From: Nyssa sinensis
Lineage: Eukaryota > Streptophyta > Magnoliopsida > Cornales > Nyssaceae
DNA: 64,000 nt
Direction of reading: 5' to 3'
NCBI GenBank assembly: GCA_008638375.1
Contig: CM018048.1
Coordinates: forward strand, 1,457,001-1,521,000
The notes under the pieces were generated by a model. It ran no database searches. It was not told the origin of the DNA and saw only the letters and a list, made by a program, of their open reading frames with translations. Shown here one piece after another: positions 1 to 10,482 of the stretch. Each line of letters begins with the position of its first letter. The stretch's first letter is position 1. Both the position numbers and the translations under genes were made by a program.

Positions 1-17
1 GGATAGAGGCGGACCCC

Positions 18-2385
18 TTGCAAATCAAGGCTTTAATAGAGCTGGAACCCCCGAGGTCCAAGAAGGAAATCCAGGCTTTGAACGGAAGGATTGCAGCTCT
101 GAACAGGTTCATCTCTAGGTCCACCGACCGTTGCCCTCCCGTTCTTCAAAGCCCTAAGAGGAAAGTAAGGCCCTGGAATGGACCCCAGAATGTGATAAGG
201 CTTTTCTGGAGCTGAAGCAATACATGTCGTCACCGGAGCTTTTGTCCAAGCCCGTGCAGGGAGAGAAACTTTTTCTGTATCTCGCCGTGTCCGAGAACGC
301 GGTGAGCTCTGCACTGATCAGAAAGGAGCAAGGATGTCAGAAGCCCGTATTCTACGTTAGCAAAGCGCTCCTCGGATCTGAAAAACGGTACCCTGAGGTG
401 GAAAAGCTGGCATTTGCCTTGATAATATCCGCCAGAAAGCTCCGACCGTACTTCCAAGCCCACACGATCGTGGTCCTGACCTGCCATCCCCTGAAAGCGG
501 TTTTGCACAAGCCTGACACATCGGGACGCCTAATGAAGTGGTCTGTGGAGTTGGGAGAGTTCGATATATCTTACACACCCAGGACCGCCATTAAGGCGCA
601 AGCCTTGGCAGACTTCGTTGCAGAATTTACGCCACCTCTAGAGGGTAACATCCTGGCAAACTCGGATGCAACGGTATGGCGCATGCATGTCGACGGTTCC
701 TCTACCGAGAAGGACTCAGGTGTAGGTATCGTACTGAGGTCCCCGGATGGTGTGACAACGGAAAAGGCCCTCACCCTGAGTTTCAGAGCATCCAATAATG
801 AGGCCGAATACGAAGCGCTGATCTTGGGCATGAAGCTGGCATTAGAATGCGGTGCTCGCAACCTTGAAGCCTTCTCTGACTCTCAGTTGGTGGTGAGCCA
901 GGTGCTGGGAGAATTCACGGCTAAAGATGACCGGATGATGAAATATGCCGAAGTGGTAAGTTCATTGGAGAAATCATTTTCCAAGTTTACTATTCATAAG
1001 GTAGAAAGAAGTCAGAACACCCAAGCCGACGCCCTGGCAAACATGGCCTCTCGCCAGGAGCCTGATAAAGATTCCGAGGTTAGCATTTCTCGCCAGGCAG
1101 CGCCTAGCATCCAAAGGCCCTATCCCGTCTGTTGTGCCGAGCAGCTTGGGGATTGGAGGACCCCCATCATCCAGTACTTACAGGAAGGAAAGCTGCCAGA
1201 GGACAAGAACCACGCTCGAAGTATACGAATCAGGTCAGCAAGGTACCTTATTTTAAACGAGAAGCTCTATCGCAGATCCTACACTCAGCCCCTCCTAAGG
1301 TGCCTATCTCCTGAGGATTCAGAATACGTCCTAGCCGAGATCCACGAGGGAATATGTGGGAACCATAACGGAAGCAGAACGATCGCACACAGGGCCCTGA
1401 CTCATGGTTATTACTGGCCTCGCATGCTCCAACACGCCAAGGAATACGTGAAGAGGTGCGACAAGTGTCAGCGCTTTGCGTCGTACCAACACCAACCACA
1501 GCAGGAACTCACCCTCATCGCAAGTCCATGGCCCTTTGTGCAGTGGGGGATGGACATCGTGGGCCCCTTGCCGACAGCACCACAGAACAGAAGATATTTG
1601 CTCGTCGCCATCGATTACTTTTCCAAGTGGGCAGAAGCGGAACCCCTAACTCGCATTACAGAGGCAGAAGTAAAAAACTTCGTGTGGAAAAACATCGTTT
1701 GTAGGTTCGGGGTCCCACGGGTTATCATTTCAGATAACGGTACTCAATTTGCAGGAAAGATGTTCGCCAGATTCTGTACCGACCTGCACATCAGCCATCA
1801 CTTCTCTTCTCCCGGTCACCCCCAAGCAAACGGACAGGCAGAGGTAACCAACCGCACCATCCTCGAAGCCATCAAGAAGAGGTTACAACAGGCCAAAGGT
1901 GGGTGGGTTGAAGAACTACCAGGAGTACTGTGGGCATACAGAACAACAAGGAGAACGTCAACGGCCGAAACACCCTTCTAGCTTGCATACGGTACCGAGG
2001 CCGTCATCCCTATGGAAATTGGTATGCCGACACTGAGAATAAAAACCTTCGACCAGAGTGCAAACGACCTTCAGCAGGTGGAAAATCTTGATCTTCTAGA
2101 AGAAATGAGGGAACGAGCGGGAATAAAGGCTGAAGAATATCGGCGAAGGGTGGCCAAAAGCTTCAATCAGAAGTGAAACCCGTGAGCCTGGGGCTCGACG
2201 ACCTGGTGCTGAGAATAGTCTTCCCCAATACTAAGGATCCAGCCATGGGAAAGCTATCCCTGAACTGGGAAGGACCGTACAAAGTTGTCAAGATCAACAG
2301 GCCTATGACCTATTGGCTAGAAGATATGTCTGGAAAACCAGTGCCGAGGCCATGGAATGTAGAACATCTCAAAAAGTACTATTAA
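18..2385 (+). pseudogene. Tat pol fragment: RT thumb, RNase H, archaeal-type RNase H, integrase
   Basis: The first ~200 bases encode the end of the reverse transcriptase in a different frame, so there is a break before 224. The 224-1981 frame (585 codons) holds a first RNase H (residues ~10-140) in which the first catalytic Asp position reads Glu, as in degenerate tether-type RNase H. A second, complete RNase H follows (Asp157 in a VDGSS motif, then NNEAEYEAL, a FSDSQ motif and a QADALANM motif: a full D-E-D-D set). The integrase keeps the zinc HH-CC finger (CDKC near 411) and the D-D-35-E triad at about Asp444, Asp504 and Glu540. Breaks: a TAG stop at 1979-1981 and a frameshift near 2170; the integrase C-terminus resumes to 2385. 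The copy is therefore inactive although the catalytic triads survive. Substitution and indel breaks this few suggest fairly recent decay. Confidence 0.88.
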
Positions 2386-2418
2386 TAAATCTTTTTACCG
2401 TTAAGAATGTGCTTGCCA

Positions 2419-2590
2419 CCTGCACCAAAGGCCCCTACGAGCAAGAGCGTTGTAGGCAAGGCCCCAATAGACAGGTCTTCAGACCTGCACCAAAGGCCCC
2501 TACGAGCAAGAGCGCTGTAGGCAAGGCCCCAATAGACAGGTCTTCAGACCTGCGCCGAAGGCCCCTACGGGCAAGAGCGCTGTAGGCAAA
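2419..2590. repeat. 65-bp tandem repeat in Tat 3' region, ~2.6 copies
   Basis: The block starting TGCACCAAAGGCCCCTACGA recurs at 2421, 2486 and 2551, a 65-bp period, with few differences between copies. It sits between the end of pol and the antisense ORF. Tandem repeats at this place are a known trait of Tat-lineage elements. Confidence 0.9.
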
Positions 2591-2954
2591 ACCTTCAACG
2601 AATGGGTCTCGATGAACATTCCTAAGGCCCATTAATCGTTAGACAAAAAGCCAACTAAGAATCTAATCATTACGTAGGCTGTTCCGTGTGATATACTGTA
2701 AACGAATAATTAATCTCGGGAGCCACATCCGACCTTAGGCCTGAGTTATTCCTGGTTAGACACTTAGCTTCTGGTGGAAAGGATAGGTCTGTCGTCCTAA
2801 TTTTTTATTAGCGAGGCTATAATTAAACAGTCGCTCATTCAAATTTAGTCCAGAGACAAGCATCATATAGACGAATACAGATCAATATAACATAACGATA
2901 CTTTCATTGAAATGATGCCCAAAAAGGCTACCAAAAAAAAAAATGAATGAACAA

Positions 2955-4041
2955 CTACTTCTGGGGAGCAGAGCCCAGGGGGACAGCAACTTCAACGAAG
3001 CCTTCGCCTTCCAGTTCGACAGGGGAGCTCGGCACTGACTCGCCGACCTCAACATCGTCCAAGGTGGAAATGTCGAGGTTTGGATATAACTTCTGGATCT
3101 TCCTCCGGCAGAGCATGTACCCTGAGTCCATAAGCTCCCTGCCCATTGAAGTGGCCAGACCCATAAGTCCCACTTTGGTCGCCGCCCTGGCTTCAGCGCG
3201 GGCCTCCTCCAGCTTCGGCCTCCTCCAGCTTCTGAGCCTCGGCCACCTCGGTCTCCTTCAGCCGGTTCCTCACTGACTCCAAATCTTCGCGAAGTTTGTA
3301 CCTCTGAGCAACCAGGGACTCCACTCCCCGTTTGGCCTCCAAGAGTTCCACCTCAAGGTCCCCGCACTTAGCTTCCAAAGACTGCACTTGGGCGCGAGAT
3401 GCTCCGAGTTCAGTGCGAGAGGTGCCAAGCTCGAAGCGAGCCTGCTCCAGACTTGACTGTGCTGCGCTCAATTTGGACTTAGCTAAACTCAGGCTCGATC
3501 TAGCAATGCCGAGGTCGGCTTGGGCAGTCTTTAACTCAGCCTGAAGAGCACTGGCCCTTTCAGACTGGTCGAAGCGATCCATCAAAATACCCATCGCCCG
3601 AAGACCCTGCCAGCAAAGATACAAGAATCAGTACAAACTAAGGAAAGCAGGCGAGACTAAAACTAAACTGAGATTCAGAAGTAATACTTACCCTGGCATG
3701 ACCCAACATGAGGTCGGCAATAACCTGTCTTGAGGATCTGCTTTGAAAGCCAGAAGGGAGGTTTGCCTTCAGAGCAGACTTATGGCCTCCGACCCCGAAG
3801 CTGCCTCGCTCGGATTGGAAGGGAACGAGTTCGGTCCTTCTGACGTTCTCGGAGGAGGGGAACCGACATCTGCACCTCCGAGTGCAAGTAGTCTCAGTGG
3901 CCTCTGCAGGCCTCTCGTCGGAACCTCTCCCTTCGGATCGAGGGACCGGCCGCGTCATTGTTTTGGGCGGTGGGTAATCCTTCGGCCTCGGAGTACCGGG
4001 CTTCATGAGCCTCACGATTGGCTCTCGAAACCAACCTCCTC
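2955..4041 (-). pseudogene. Antisense additional ORF (aORF) of Tat element 1, coiled-coil protein
   Basis: This gene-like unit runs opposite to pol. Reading leftwards, exon sequence to 3693 is followed by an intron at 3609-3692 (donor GTAAGTATTACTT, acceptor TTTGCTGGCAG). Next comes ~140 codons of Ala/Leu/Glu-rich heptads, predicted coiled coil, and then a C-terminal part (3173-2955) containing GRELMDSGY and YPNLDISTLDDVEV. The C-terminal part matches the end of the antisense ORF in the other Tat element (38098 end), which is the best evidence that it is a real conserved protein. A 16-bp tandem duplication at 3202-3233 breaks the frame between coiled coil and tail. The N-terminal part is lost in the gap. 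Its function is unknown. Confidence 0.72.
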
Positions 4042-4141
4042 NNNNNNNNNNNNNNNNNNNNNNNNNNNNNNNNNNNNNNNNNNNNNNNNNNNNNNNNNNN
4101 NNNNNNNNNNNNNNNNNNNNNNNNNNNNNNNNNNNNNNNNN
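4042..4141. other. Assembly gap, 100 N
   Basis: There are exactly 100 undetermined bases, the usual placeholder for a gap of unknown size. It separates the Tat antisense ORF from unrelated promoter-like sequence, so the true distance and even adjacency of the two sides are uncertain. Confidence 0.99.
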
Positions 4142-4418
4142 TTTTACTACCAAGGCTTTGCGCCATAAACATCTTTAACCAAAATTTGCAATACAGAATA
4201 CTACAATATGACTCCAACAAAAGCAAAATTCTCTAAACACAACAATCAAATAAAATCAATTTGTAGAGATCAAAGACCTAAAATTGATGATTATAAAGAG
4301 AGAGTAGTAATAACGGTGAAATCAATTGGAGATATTGAGATTACAGGTTTCATTTCGTACCTGTGGTCGCTTGTTTGCTGTGAGCAAAAGAGGGACAATG
4401 GAAGTGTGGTTTTCGTCT
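4142..4418 (-). other. Possible 5' leader and start of an unknown gene, cut by the gap
   Basis: Downstream (leftwards) of the heat shock element and TATA box lies a pyrimidine-rich leader with a possible donor (CCACAG then GTACGAAATG, near 4362). The first in-frame ATG before the gap is at 4172, giving MFMAQSLGSK before the N run. The rest is missing, so the gene cannot be identified. The coding call is an inference from promoter polarity only. Confidence 0.3.
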
Positions 4419-4450
4419 GATATAGAGTGGGGAACGTTCCGGAACTTTCA
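4419..4450 (-). promoter_or_regulatory. Perfect four-unit heat shock element with TATA box
   Basis: At 4432-4449 the bases read GAAcgTTCcgGAActTTC, four strictly alternating GAA/TTC units at 5-bp steps, the canonical binding site of trimeric heat shock factor. About 8 bp further left lies TATATC (4419-4424 on the - strand), giving leftward polarity. A second two-unit site (TTCtgGAA) is at about 4571-4578, on the distal side. Chance occurrence of four perfect units next to a TATA box is low. Confidence 0.7.
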
Positions 4451-5072
4451 GGTCTCGCGGAAGAGCATTCGGTGCGTCGGCCGACGTGGCAGGCATGTAT
4501 TGCTTCAAATGTAATATGCTTTATCTCAGCCCTTGACTTGTCGAGCTCATCCTTTGGGACCGTCCGATATTTCTGGAAGAATGCTACAGTTAACGGAGCA
4601 ACTGTCCACTAAAATTGTCACACTGAAAGTCATTGTGCGATAATAACTCGCAAACTTTTCAAATTCTCTAGCACCTGGAAGTCGAAATAAGAAAATTAGA
4701 TAACATAAATATTATCATATCTTATAATAACATAAATATTATTGTATTACTTATTTAATATCTTTAATTGAAATGAATATTTATATTTCATGAATTATTT
4801 ATATCTAAATGTATGATAAAACTTATGTTAAGATAATAATGATATTTGAGTTATCATATTTGAGTTATCATATTTCGTTGGATATAAATACAATGCTAAG
4901 TCCTAAAAAAAAAAAAAAAATTTAATATCCACAGTATAAAGATATGCAAACATTAAAGAATTAAGTTAAAAAATTATTTTTTTTTCTTTTTTTCATTATT
5001 CAAAATTTTCATATGTTTCAGATTTTTTTAAGGACTTATTTCAAATATATATATATATATATGTGTGTGTGA
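4451..5072. other. Intergenic, distal promoter then AT-rich DNA
   Basis: 4451-4620 is of higher GC and may be upstream promoter of the leftward unit. 4620-5072 is AT-rich with an (AT)n/(GT)n microsatellite at about 5045-5070. No coding feature is seen. Confidence 0.6.
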
Positions 5073-5689
5073 TGATACACTTTTTAGTCCACGTATGCTC
5101 TAAGCTCGACTCCTTGAGCAACACTCAAAAAGAATATCAGAGGATCACCAAGTTGGTTCCAGCGGTAGTCGCTCCGATGTTTAAGTCAATAAATTGAATT
5201 GAAAGACTGTAACGAACGCTAAATAATGAGCATGAAAATTAAGCTTACTTTTAGGGTTTAATTTATAGGTTGTGGCTTTCCTAAGTTGATTAGGAATTCG
5301 AGCCATGAAAGTAGGGATTCGATTATCGGAGATAGCAGTTACCTTGTTGGACATTGTATCACAATAGAGATAAATATGTGTGGCAGTTTCTTTGTAAAAG
5401 ACTGTTTTCTTATTCTCTACTCGGCAGATGTGAAGGCGGTTATGAGCTCTGGAGTGTTACTCCGGAGTTCTGTGTTCATCCCGTGAGCTCTACTTGAATG
5501 TAGATCTGCTCTGGAGGAATGTGCTTGGCCCCTTCAGACCTGTAGGTCTGACCTGAATGGCCGAGCACGAGTTGTACTGGCTGAGCGCGAGCTGAACTGG
5601 TCGAGCATGGGTTGAACTGGCCGAGCATGGGTTGAACTGTATATACACGTATCAAGTGATGATTGGTCTTGCCATTTTGTGGTATATCA
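5073..5689 (-). mobile_element. Solo LTR of Tat-type family
   Basis: It begins TGATACACTTTTTAG and ends TTGTGGTATATCA. It shares with the LTRs at 19204, 35084 and 46612 the opening block, the GTAGTCGCTCCGATG-like block, the 'TAGGGTTTAATTTATAGG' block and the terminal TGGNNTATCA. No internal region is adjacent, so it is a solo LTR. The flanks (TGTGA / ATATG) do not match, so the ends were changed after insertion or it arose by recombination between copies. The strand is that of the full element at 35084-47211. Confidence 0.82.
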
Positions 5690-7435
5690 ATATGTAATCA
5701 TTAATTTTATTTGAGTCAATTTTAAATTAAAATATTTAATATTATATATAATTTTATATTATATCCCATTCAACTATATTCTATCCAATCCACCTTATTA
5801 TTCAAATTTCTCTTGTTAAAAAAAAAAGTACAATAACAACTTATTATAGAAAAAAGTGGAGAAAGAATGCCTCTTTTAATATTCTCACTCCTCATTCACT
5901 TTCTTGATCCCACCAGTCAAATAATATATTATGTGCGCATTACCATTGAAATAATATGTTAATCCAACAATTCATATATTATGTGCGCATTAAAAGAGTG
6001 TGACCATTAAATATTTTGTCCTAGTAACATGAAACATGCAGATTAAAGGGAAAGCTCTAGAGGTACAATTACAAATCGGCAGAGTTGGGCCGCGGAGCTG
6101 GGGCTTACGTTAATCCAACAATTCATAAGAAAGGCAGGGCATGTGCCCGTGTGACCACCCAATCCCAAACTGGGTCCTTCCTACATATTTCAATTTTCCA
6201 TGCATGGCCCAATGAGAAATTCACGTACCCGGTCTGGCCCAATCATGTCCCTCGTTTTTGAGGTTTTTCATTTTCTCAAATCATTCAAGTCTCAGTCTAA
6301 TGTGCCTATTATTAAAAAAAAATATTTTTTTTTCTTTTTTTTTTGATAATGTAGGATATTTTGAGTTAATTTGTGTATATCAAATTAAGTCTTTACGACC
6401 TTTTGATTTGGCCCAACCAAGTCTCTATTTTTAAGGTTTTTCATTTTCTCAAATCATGCAAGTCTCACTCTAATGTGCCTATTATTAAGAGAAACAATTT
6501 TTCTTTTTCTTTTTTGATAATGCTAGTATTTTGAGTCAGCTTGTGCGTATCAAATTAAGTCCTTACAACTCCTAGTCTGGCCCAACCAAGTCTCTTTCTT
6601 TAAAGTTTTTCATTTTCTCAAATCATGCGAGTCTCACTCTAATGTGCCTATTATTAAGAGAAAATAATTTTTTTTTCCGGTAATACAGGTTATTCTGAAC
6701 CAACTTGTGTGTACCAAACTAAGTTTCTACAACCCCTTCCATAACCGTACAGGTGGCCCCAAAAGTTGTTACTACAGCCCCTCCAACAACCGTACACTTG
6801 CGTGTGAGAGTGAAGTGACCCCAAGAATTGATAGCGAGAGGAATCAACTCGAGAATTTGGGATGATAAGCCTCTGAGCTAATAATCCAATACCAGCTAAT
6901 CTCTTAGAGTTAAAAAAGAAAATATTATATATACTCTCTTTCTAATATAATGTGACATTTTATACTTTTTTGTGGACCCCACACTATGATTTTCAACACT
7001 ACGACGACATGTCACTCTGAAGATACAAATAAAAACATAAATTGAAGGTATATATAGTATTACTCAAAAAGAAAAATGTAAGAAGCTCAATTCAGTTAGT
7101 ATTACATAAAGTAACTCTCAATCCGCAAGCTATATAGGATTGATGCAGGATGAGCTGTTTCAAATTCAACTCTCATAGAAGTGAATTGATGTAAATGTTT
7201 GAGACTTTCAATTCAAGAATGTGTGGATAGTTTTTTTTTTCTTTTATTTTTTGAAACCCGAAACTAATTCTACTAATTACAATATTCGATTGCGTCACTG
7301 GAATCGAAAATCAGGACTCTATTTATAATTATTTTACACAAACTTTCACTTGTATGAAAAAAACTTCAAAATAATTCATAAAGTATCGAACTAAAAATTT
7401 CATACTCTTTGAACATTTATTACTTTTTGACTACC
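5690..7435. other. Intergenic AT-rich DNA with a ~170-bp tandem repeat
   Basis: No gene is seen. The only structure is the triplicated block at 6236-6740, listed separately. Confidence 0.6.
6236..6740. repeat. ~170-bp tandem repeat, 3 copies
   Basis: Copies start with GGCCCAA at 6236, about 6410 and about 6579. Each carries TTTTTCATTTTCTCAAATCA, then CTAATGTGCCTATTATTAA, a T-rich run and a CAAACTAAGT-like end. The copies differ by substitutions and T-tract length. Origin unknown. Confidence 0.85.
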
Positions 7436-7443
7436 CTTACGGG

Positions 7444-7770
7444 CAGTGGTGGATGCAGGATCGGACAAAGGAGGAGGAGAGGGGGGGAGGAGACATGGCG
7501 CTCTAAAAAATATGGATATTATATTTTTTACTCTTAATTTTGTTAGAATTTTTTTTTTAATAAAATAAGACTTGGCCCCATAATTTTTTTATATATTCAT
7601 ATGAATCGTCTTAAATTTTAATAGATATAATTTGACTCTTTCAAAATTTTAAATATTGTATCTTTTTACCATCAATTTTTTTTTATATATATATATATAT
7701 ATATTCATATAAACTCCTAAATTTAATATCTATAATTTAGCCCCTAACTGAACTTTTTAGATCGCCACTT
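7444..7770. mobile_element. hAT-like MITE with 8-bp target duplication
   Basis: The 327-bp unit starts CAGTGGTGGATGC and ends GATCGCCACTT, imperfect terminal inverted repeats. It is flanked by CTTACGGG (7436-7443) and CTTATGGG (7771-7778), an 8-bp duplication with one mismatch. Both fit the hAT superfamily. The inside is AT-rich and non-coding. Confidence 0.68.
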
Positions 7771-7778
7771 CTTATGGG

Positions 7779-9028
7779 TGCATGAGTAGATAGATTACTA
7801 TTAATTAGAGGATGTAAATGGGTTCCACTGTTGAAATGGTTAAGATGCCTCAAACCACTCGACACCATACGAATTAATATAGTAACTTTGCCCAAATTTA
7901 AAAAGTGGAGATCATGTGTAATCCACTAGAAAAAAAATCATAAAGGGAGATATTCTTCTATAAATCTAAGTACATTGTGTAATAATATATATTTTTAATT
8001 AATATTTATTATATATAATATATCTCACAAAAAAAAATAAAAAAAATTATATTATATATGATAAGATAAAATATTATTAAAATAATATATTGCAGCATTA
8101 ATGGCAGTGGACCCATTCAAAAGTTTTCCGTTACAAGGCCATTACAGCAAAATAAGAGAACAAAAGTAGTTGGTCGACCGCTAATGGGTTCGTTGATGGG
8201 CCAGAATTGTCTCGTGAATGCTTCCAAGGGTGTTGTGTTTCTTCTTGGTGGAAGTTGTAAATCATGTGTGTGTGGATTTCTGGATACTGATGTGTGCATC
8301 AATCTCTTTCTTTTAAGACGCCAAACACCATACAAAGTATTACCACACAATAGTGAATTGGAAAGGGAGTTTTTTATTTTTATTTTTAAATTACATTTTT
8401 TTTTAAATTTCTCATAATTACAAAATTATTTTAAAATTTTTTTAAATGATATTGACATTCTCTATTTTTACTGACAAATTAAAAAACCTCCCTTTTAATC
8501 TTTTTTTTTTTTTTTTAAATGACAAAGTCCCCATTTCATTTATTTATATATTACCATTTTTTCAATTTGACCATTTTTTAAAACTTTTTTAAAGAATTTT
8601 TTATTTTATATAAAAAATAAATTTAAGAGAAATAACTTATATTTTTTAATTAAAAAATATTTTTATTAATATTTATTTGAAAGTAATTTTTTTTTATAAA
8701 AAAAGTGGTCAAAATTTTAAAAAATGTAAAAAAAAAAAAGCATAAAAAAAACCCTTATTATTTTAAAAAATACAGATGTCACTGTGAAGTGAGTTGACAG
8801 AGTCTGGGGGGTATTTTAGCATCTTGTCTTGTGATGACTTAATAGGAGCATACAATCACACACACCACTTAACCAAACACCCGTGAATGAAGAAGTGGCC
8901 AATCGGCATGAGAGAGAGAGAGAGAGAGAGAGATGTGGTCACGGGATTTCAAAATGGATTGCAAGTGATACCCGGACCCCCACCAACTACATTCCACTGC
9001 ACTATCAGCTAAGCAATAAAATGGAATC

Positions 9029-9073
<45 letters not shown>

Positions 9074-10276
9074 AATGTACTTTGGTTGATCTCTACTTCT
9101 GAAATGATCTATCCCATCTTATCATCAGTGATCATCGGAAATTTTTTTTTTTTAATGGATCCCATGCAATAAAATGACATGTTGTGTCATTATCAGTTAT
9201 TAAATAATAAATAATGTGACATATTTTTAAGATATCAAAAATAAAAGATAAAAATTAATTATTAAAGATAAGTCATGTCCTACAATCTGTTGTTTTCCTT
9301 GCGTGTACATTGAAACTCATGGGATTTTAGGTATCTCTTTGGGGTTCTATATGAAAATCAAATGAAGTGAGAGAGAGAGAAAAGGGAAAGGGAAAATTTT
9401 GTATATGAAAATCAAATGAAGTGAGAGAGAAAAGGGGAAGGGTAAATTTTTGAATTATGTCTGATATAGTGAGATGACAATGTGTTCTTTTAATAATACT
9501 TTATTATGTGTGATATGATTTATTTTTTTTTGTAAGATATAATACATATGATAGAGTATTACTGAAATAACATATTGACATGTGATGTAACAGATCCAAT
9601 AAAAAATAGTTAGGGAGAGGGGGTGGGGTTTGGAGCTCAGTAAGACATAAATAACAAAGGAATAGTGGGAGGGGGAATAGTGGGAGGGGGGTTTGGAGCT
9701 CAATAAGATATATACATAACAAAGAAATAGTGGGAAATGCTTTCTATAGTGCGCAATATATTCAATGTACCATATCTTCTACTTCTAGATATGGGGACTA
9801 ACTATAAGTTCTTCACTGTCCCATATCTTCTTCACCAATTCATTTTTCAAGAACAAACTGAGAGTTAAATGAGAAAGAAACAGAAAAAGACTAATATGGT
9901 TAACATGATTATAAATTAAAAGGCAATACTTGTGCAACCAATCTATCAAAGGAAAAAAGAAAGACTATTTATTTTGGATTGATTATATATATATATATAT
10001 ATGTATAAACTTTTGATATAGTTTTTCCAAAGATCTCAAGGTTTAGCTTGCTTTTAATCATCCAATTTCTTGCACATCTTCCTTTGATTACTTTCCCAAA
10101 AACAATGACAGTAGTAAATCTTGTGATGTGATGGCCAAGTCTTTGATCACTACATCAATTAGGTAACACACAACAATGAGTTAAATGCTGTTTGTGGATT
10201 TCATTTTCACTGGACTGACTTTCTTGTGCTCAATGGAATCTTAATACACAATTGGCCTTCAAACTGCAAATTTCCT

Positions 10277-10307
<31 letters not shown>

Positions 10308-10350
10308 GCTCGCTCTCTCTTCCATCCACAATTCTCTGCAAACAAACAAC
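7779..10350. other. Intergenic, AT-rich, microsatellites only
   Basis: No gene could be supported. It contains poly-A/T tracts (8370-8760), the (GA)n/(CT)n pair at 8910-9069, short direct repeats around 9350-9450 and 9600-9720, and a (CT)n run at about 10277-10320 that probably belongs to the promoter of the next gene. Confidence 0.6.
8910..9069. repeat. (GA)n and (CT)n microsatellites in inverted order
   Basis: A (GA)11 tract at 8910-8932 and a (CT)19 tract at 9032-9069 lie 99 bp apart on the same strand, so they are mutually complementary. Weak ORFs across both are dipeptide artefacts. Confidence 0.9.
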
Positions 10351-10358
10351 TGCTAGCT

Positions 10359-10367
10359 ATATATAAA
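10359..10367 (+). promoter_or_regulatory. Likely TATA box of the GH28 gene
   Basis: TATATAAAA lies 116 bp upstream of the first ATG at 10483, after a CT-rich tract typical of plant core promoters. Another TATATATA is at about 10434 and could serve instead. Confidence 0.45.
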
Positions 10368-10482
10368 AACAAAAAATAAAAAAATATAAGGAACTCCTCT
10401 ATTAGTTTACACCCAAGTTCTGAGGCCTAGCTATATATATGCACATATACATACATACACACTCCATTTGTGTCTGCAACGC

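Larger units (their letters stand above)
1..4041 (+). mobile_element. Partial Ty3/gypsy retrotransposon, Tat lineage (element 1)
   Basis: The window opens inside the reverse transcriptase thumb. It continues through RNase H, a second RNase H and integrase on the + strand, then a non-coding stretch with 65-bp tandem repeats, then an ORF on the opposite strand. Two RNase H domains plus an extra antisense ORF 3' of pol is the known architecture of the Tat lineage. No LTR of this copy is visible: the left part lies outside the window and the right part runs into the assembly gap at 4042. The relative at 35084-47211 shows the same order of parts on the other strand. Confidence 0.88.

Noticed and set aside
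230..1499. Several - strand ORFs opposite the Tat pol
   Set aside because: Shadow frames of the pol coding sequence.
8869..9089. ORFs on both strands with Glu-Arg and Leu-Ser runs
   Set aside because: They are translations of GA/CT microsatellites.
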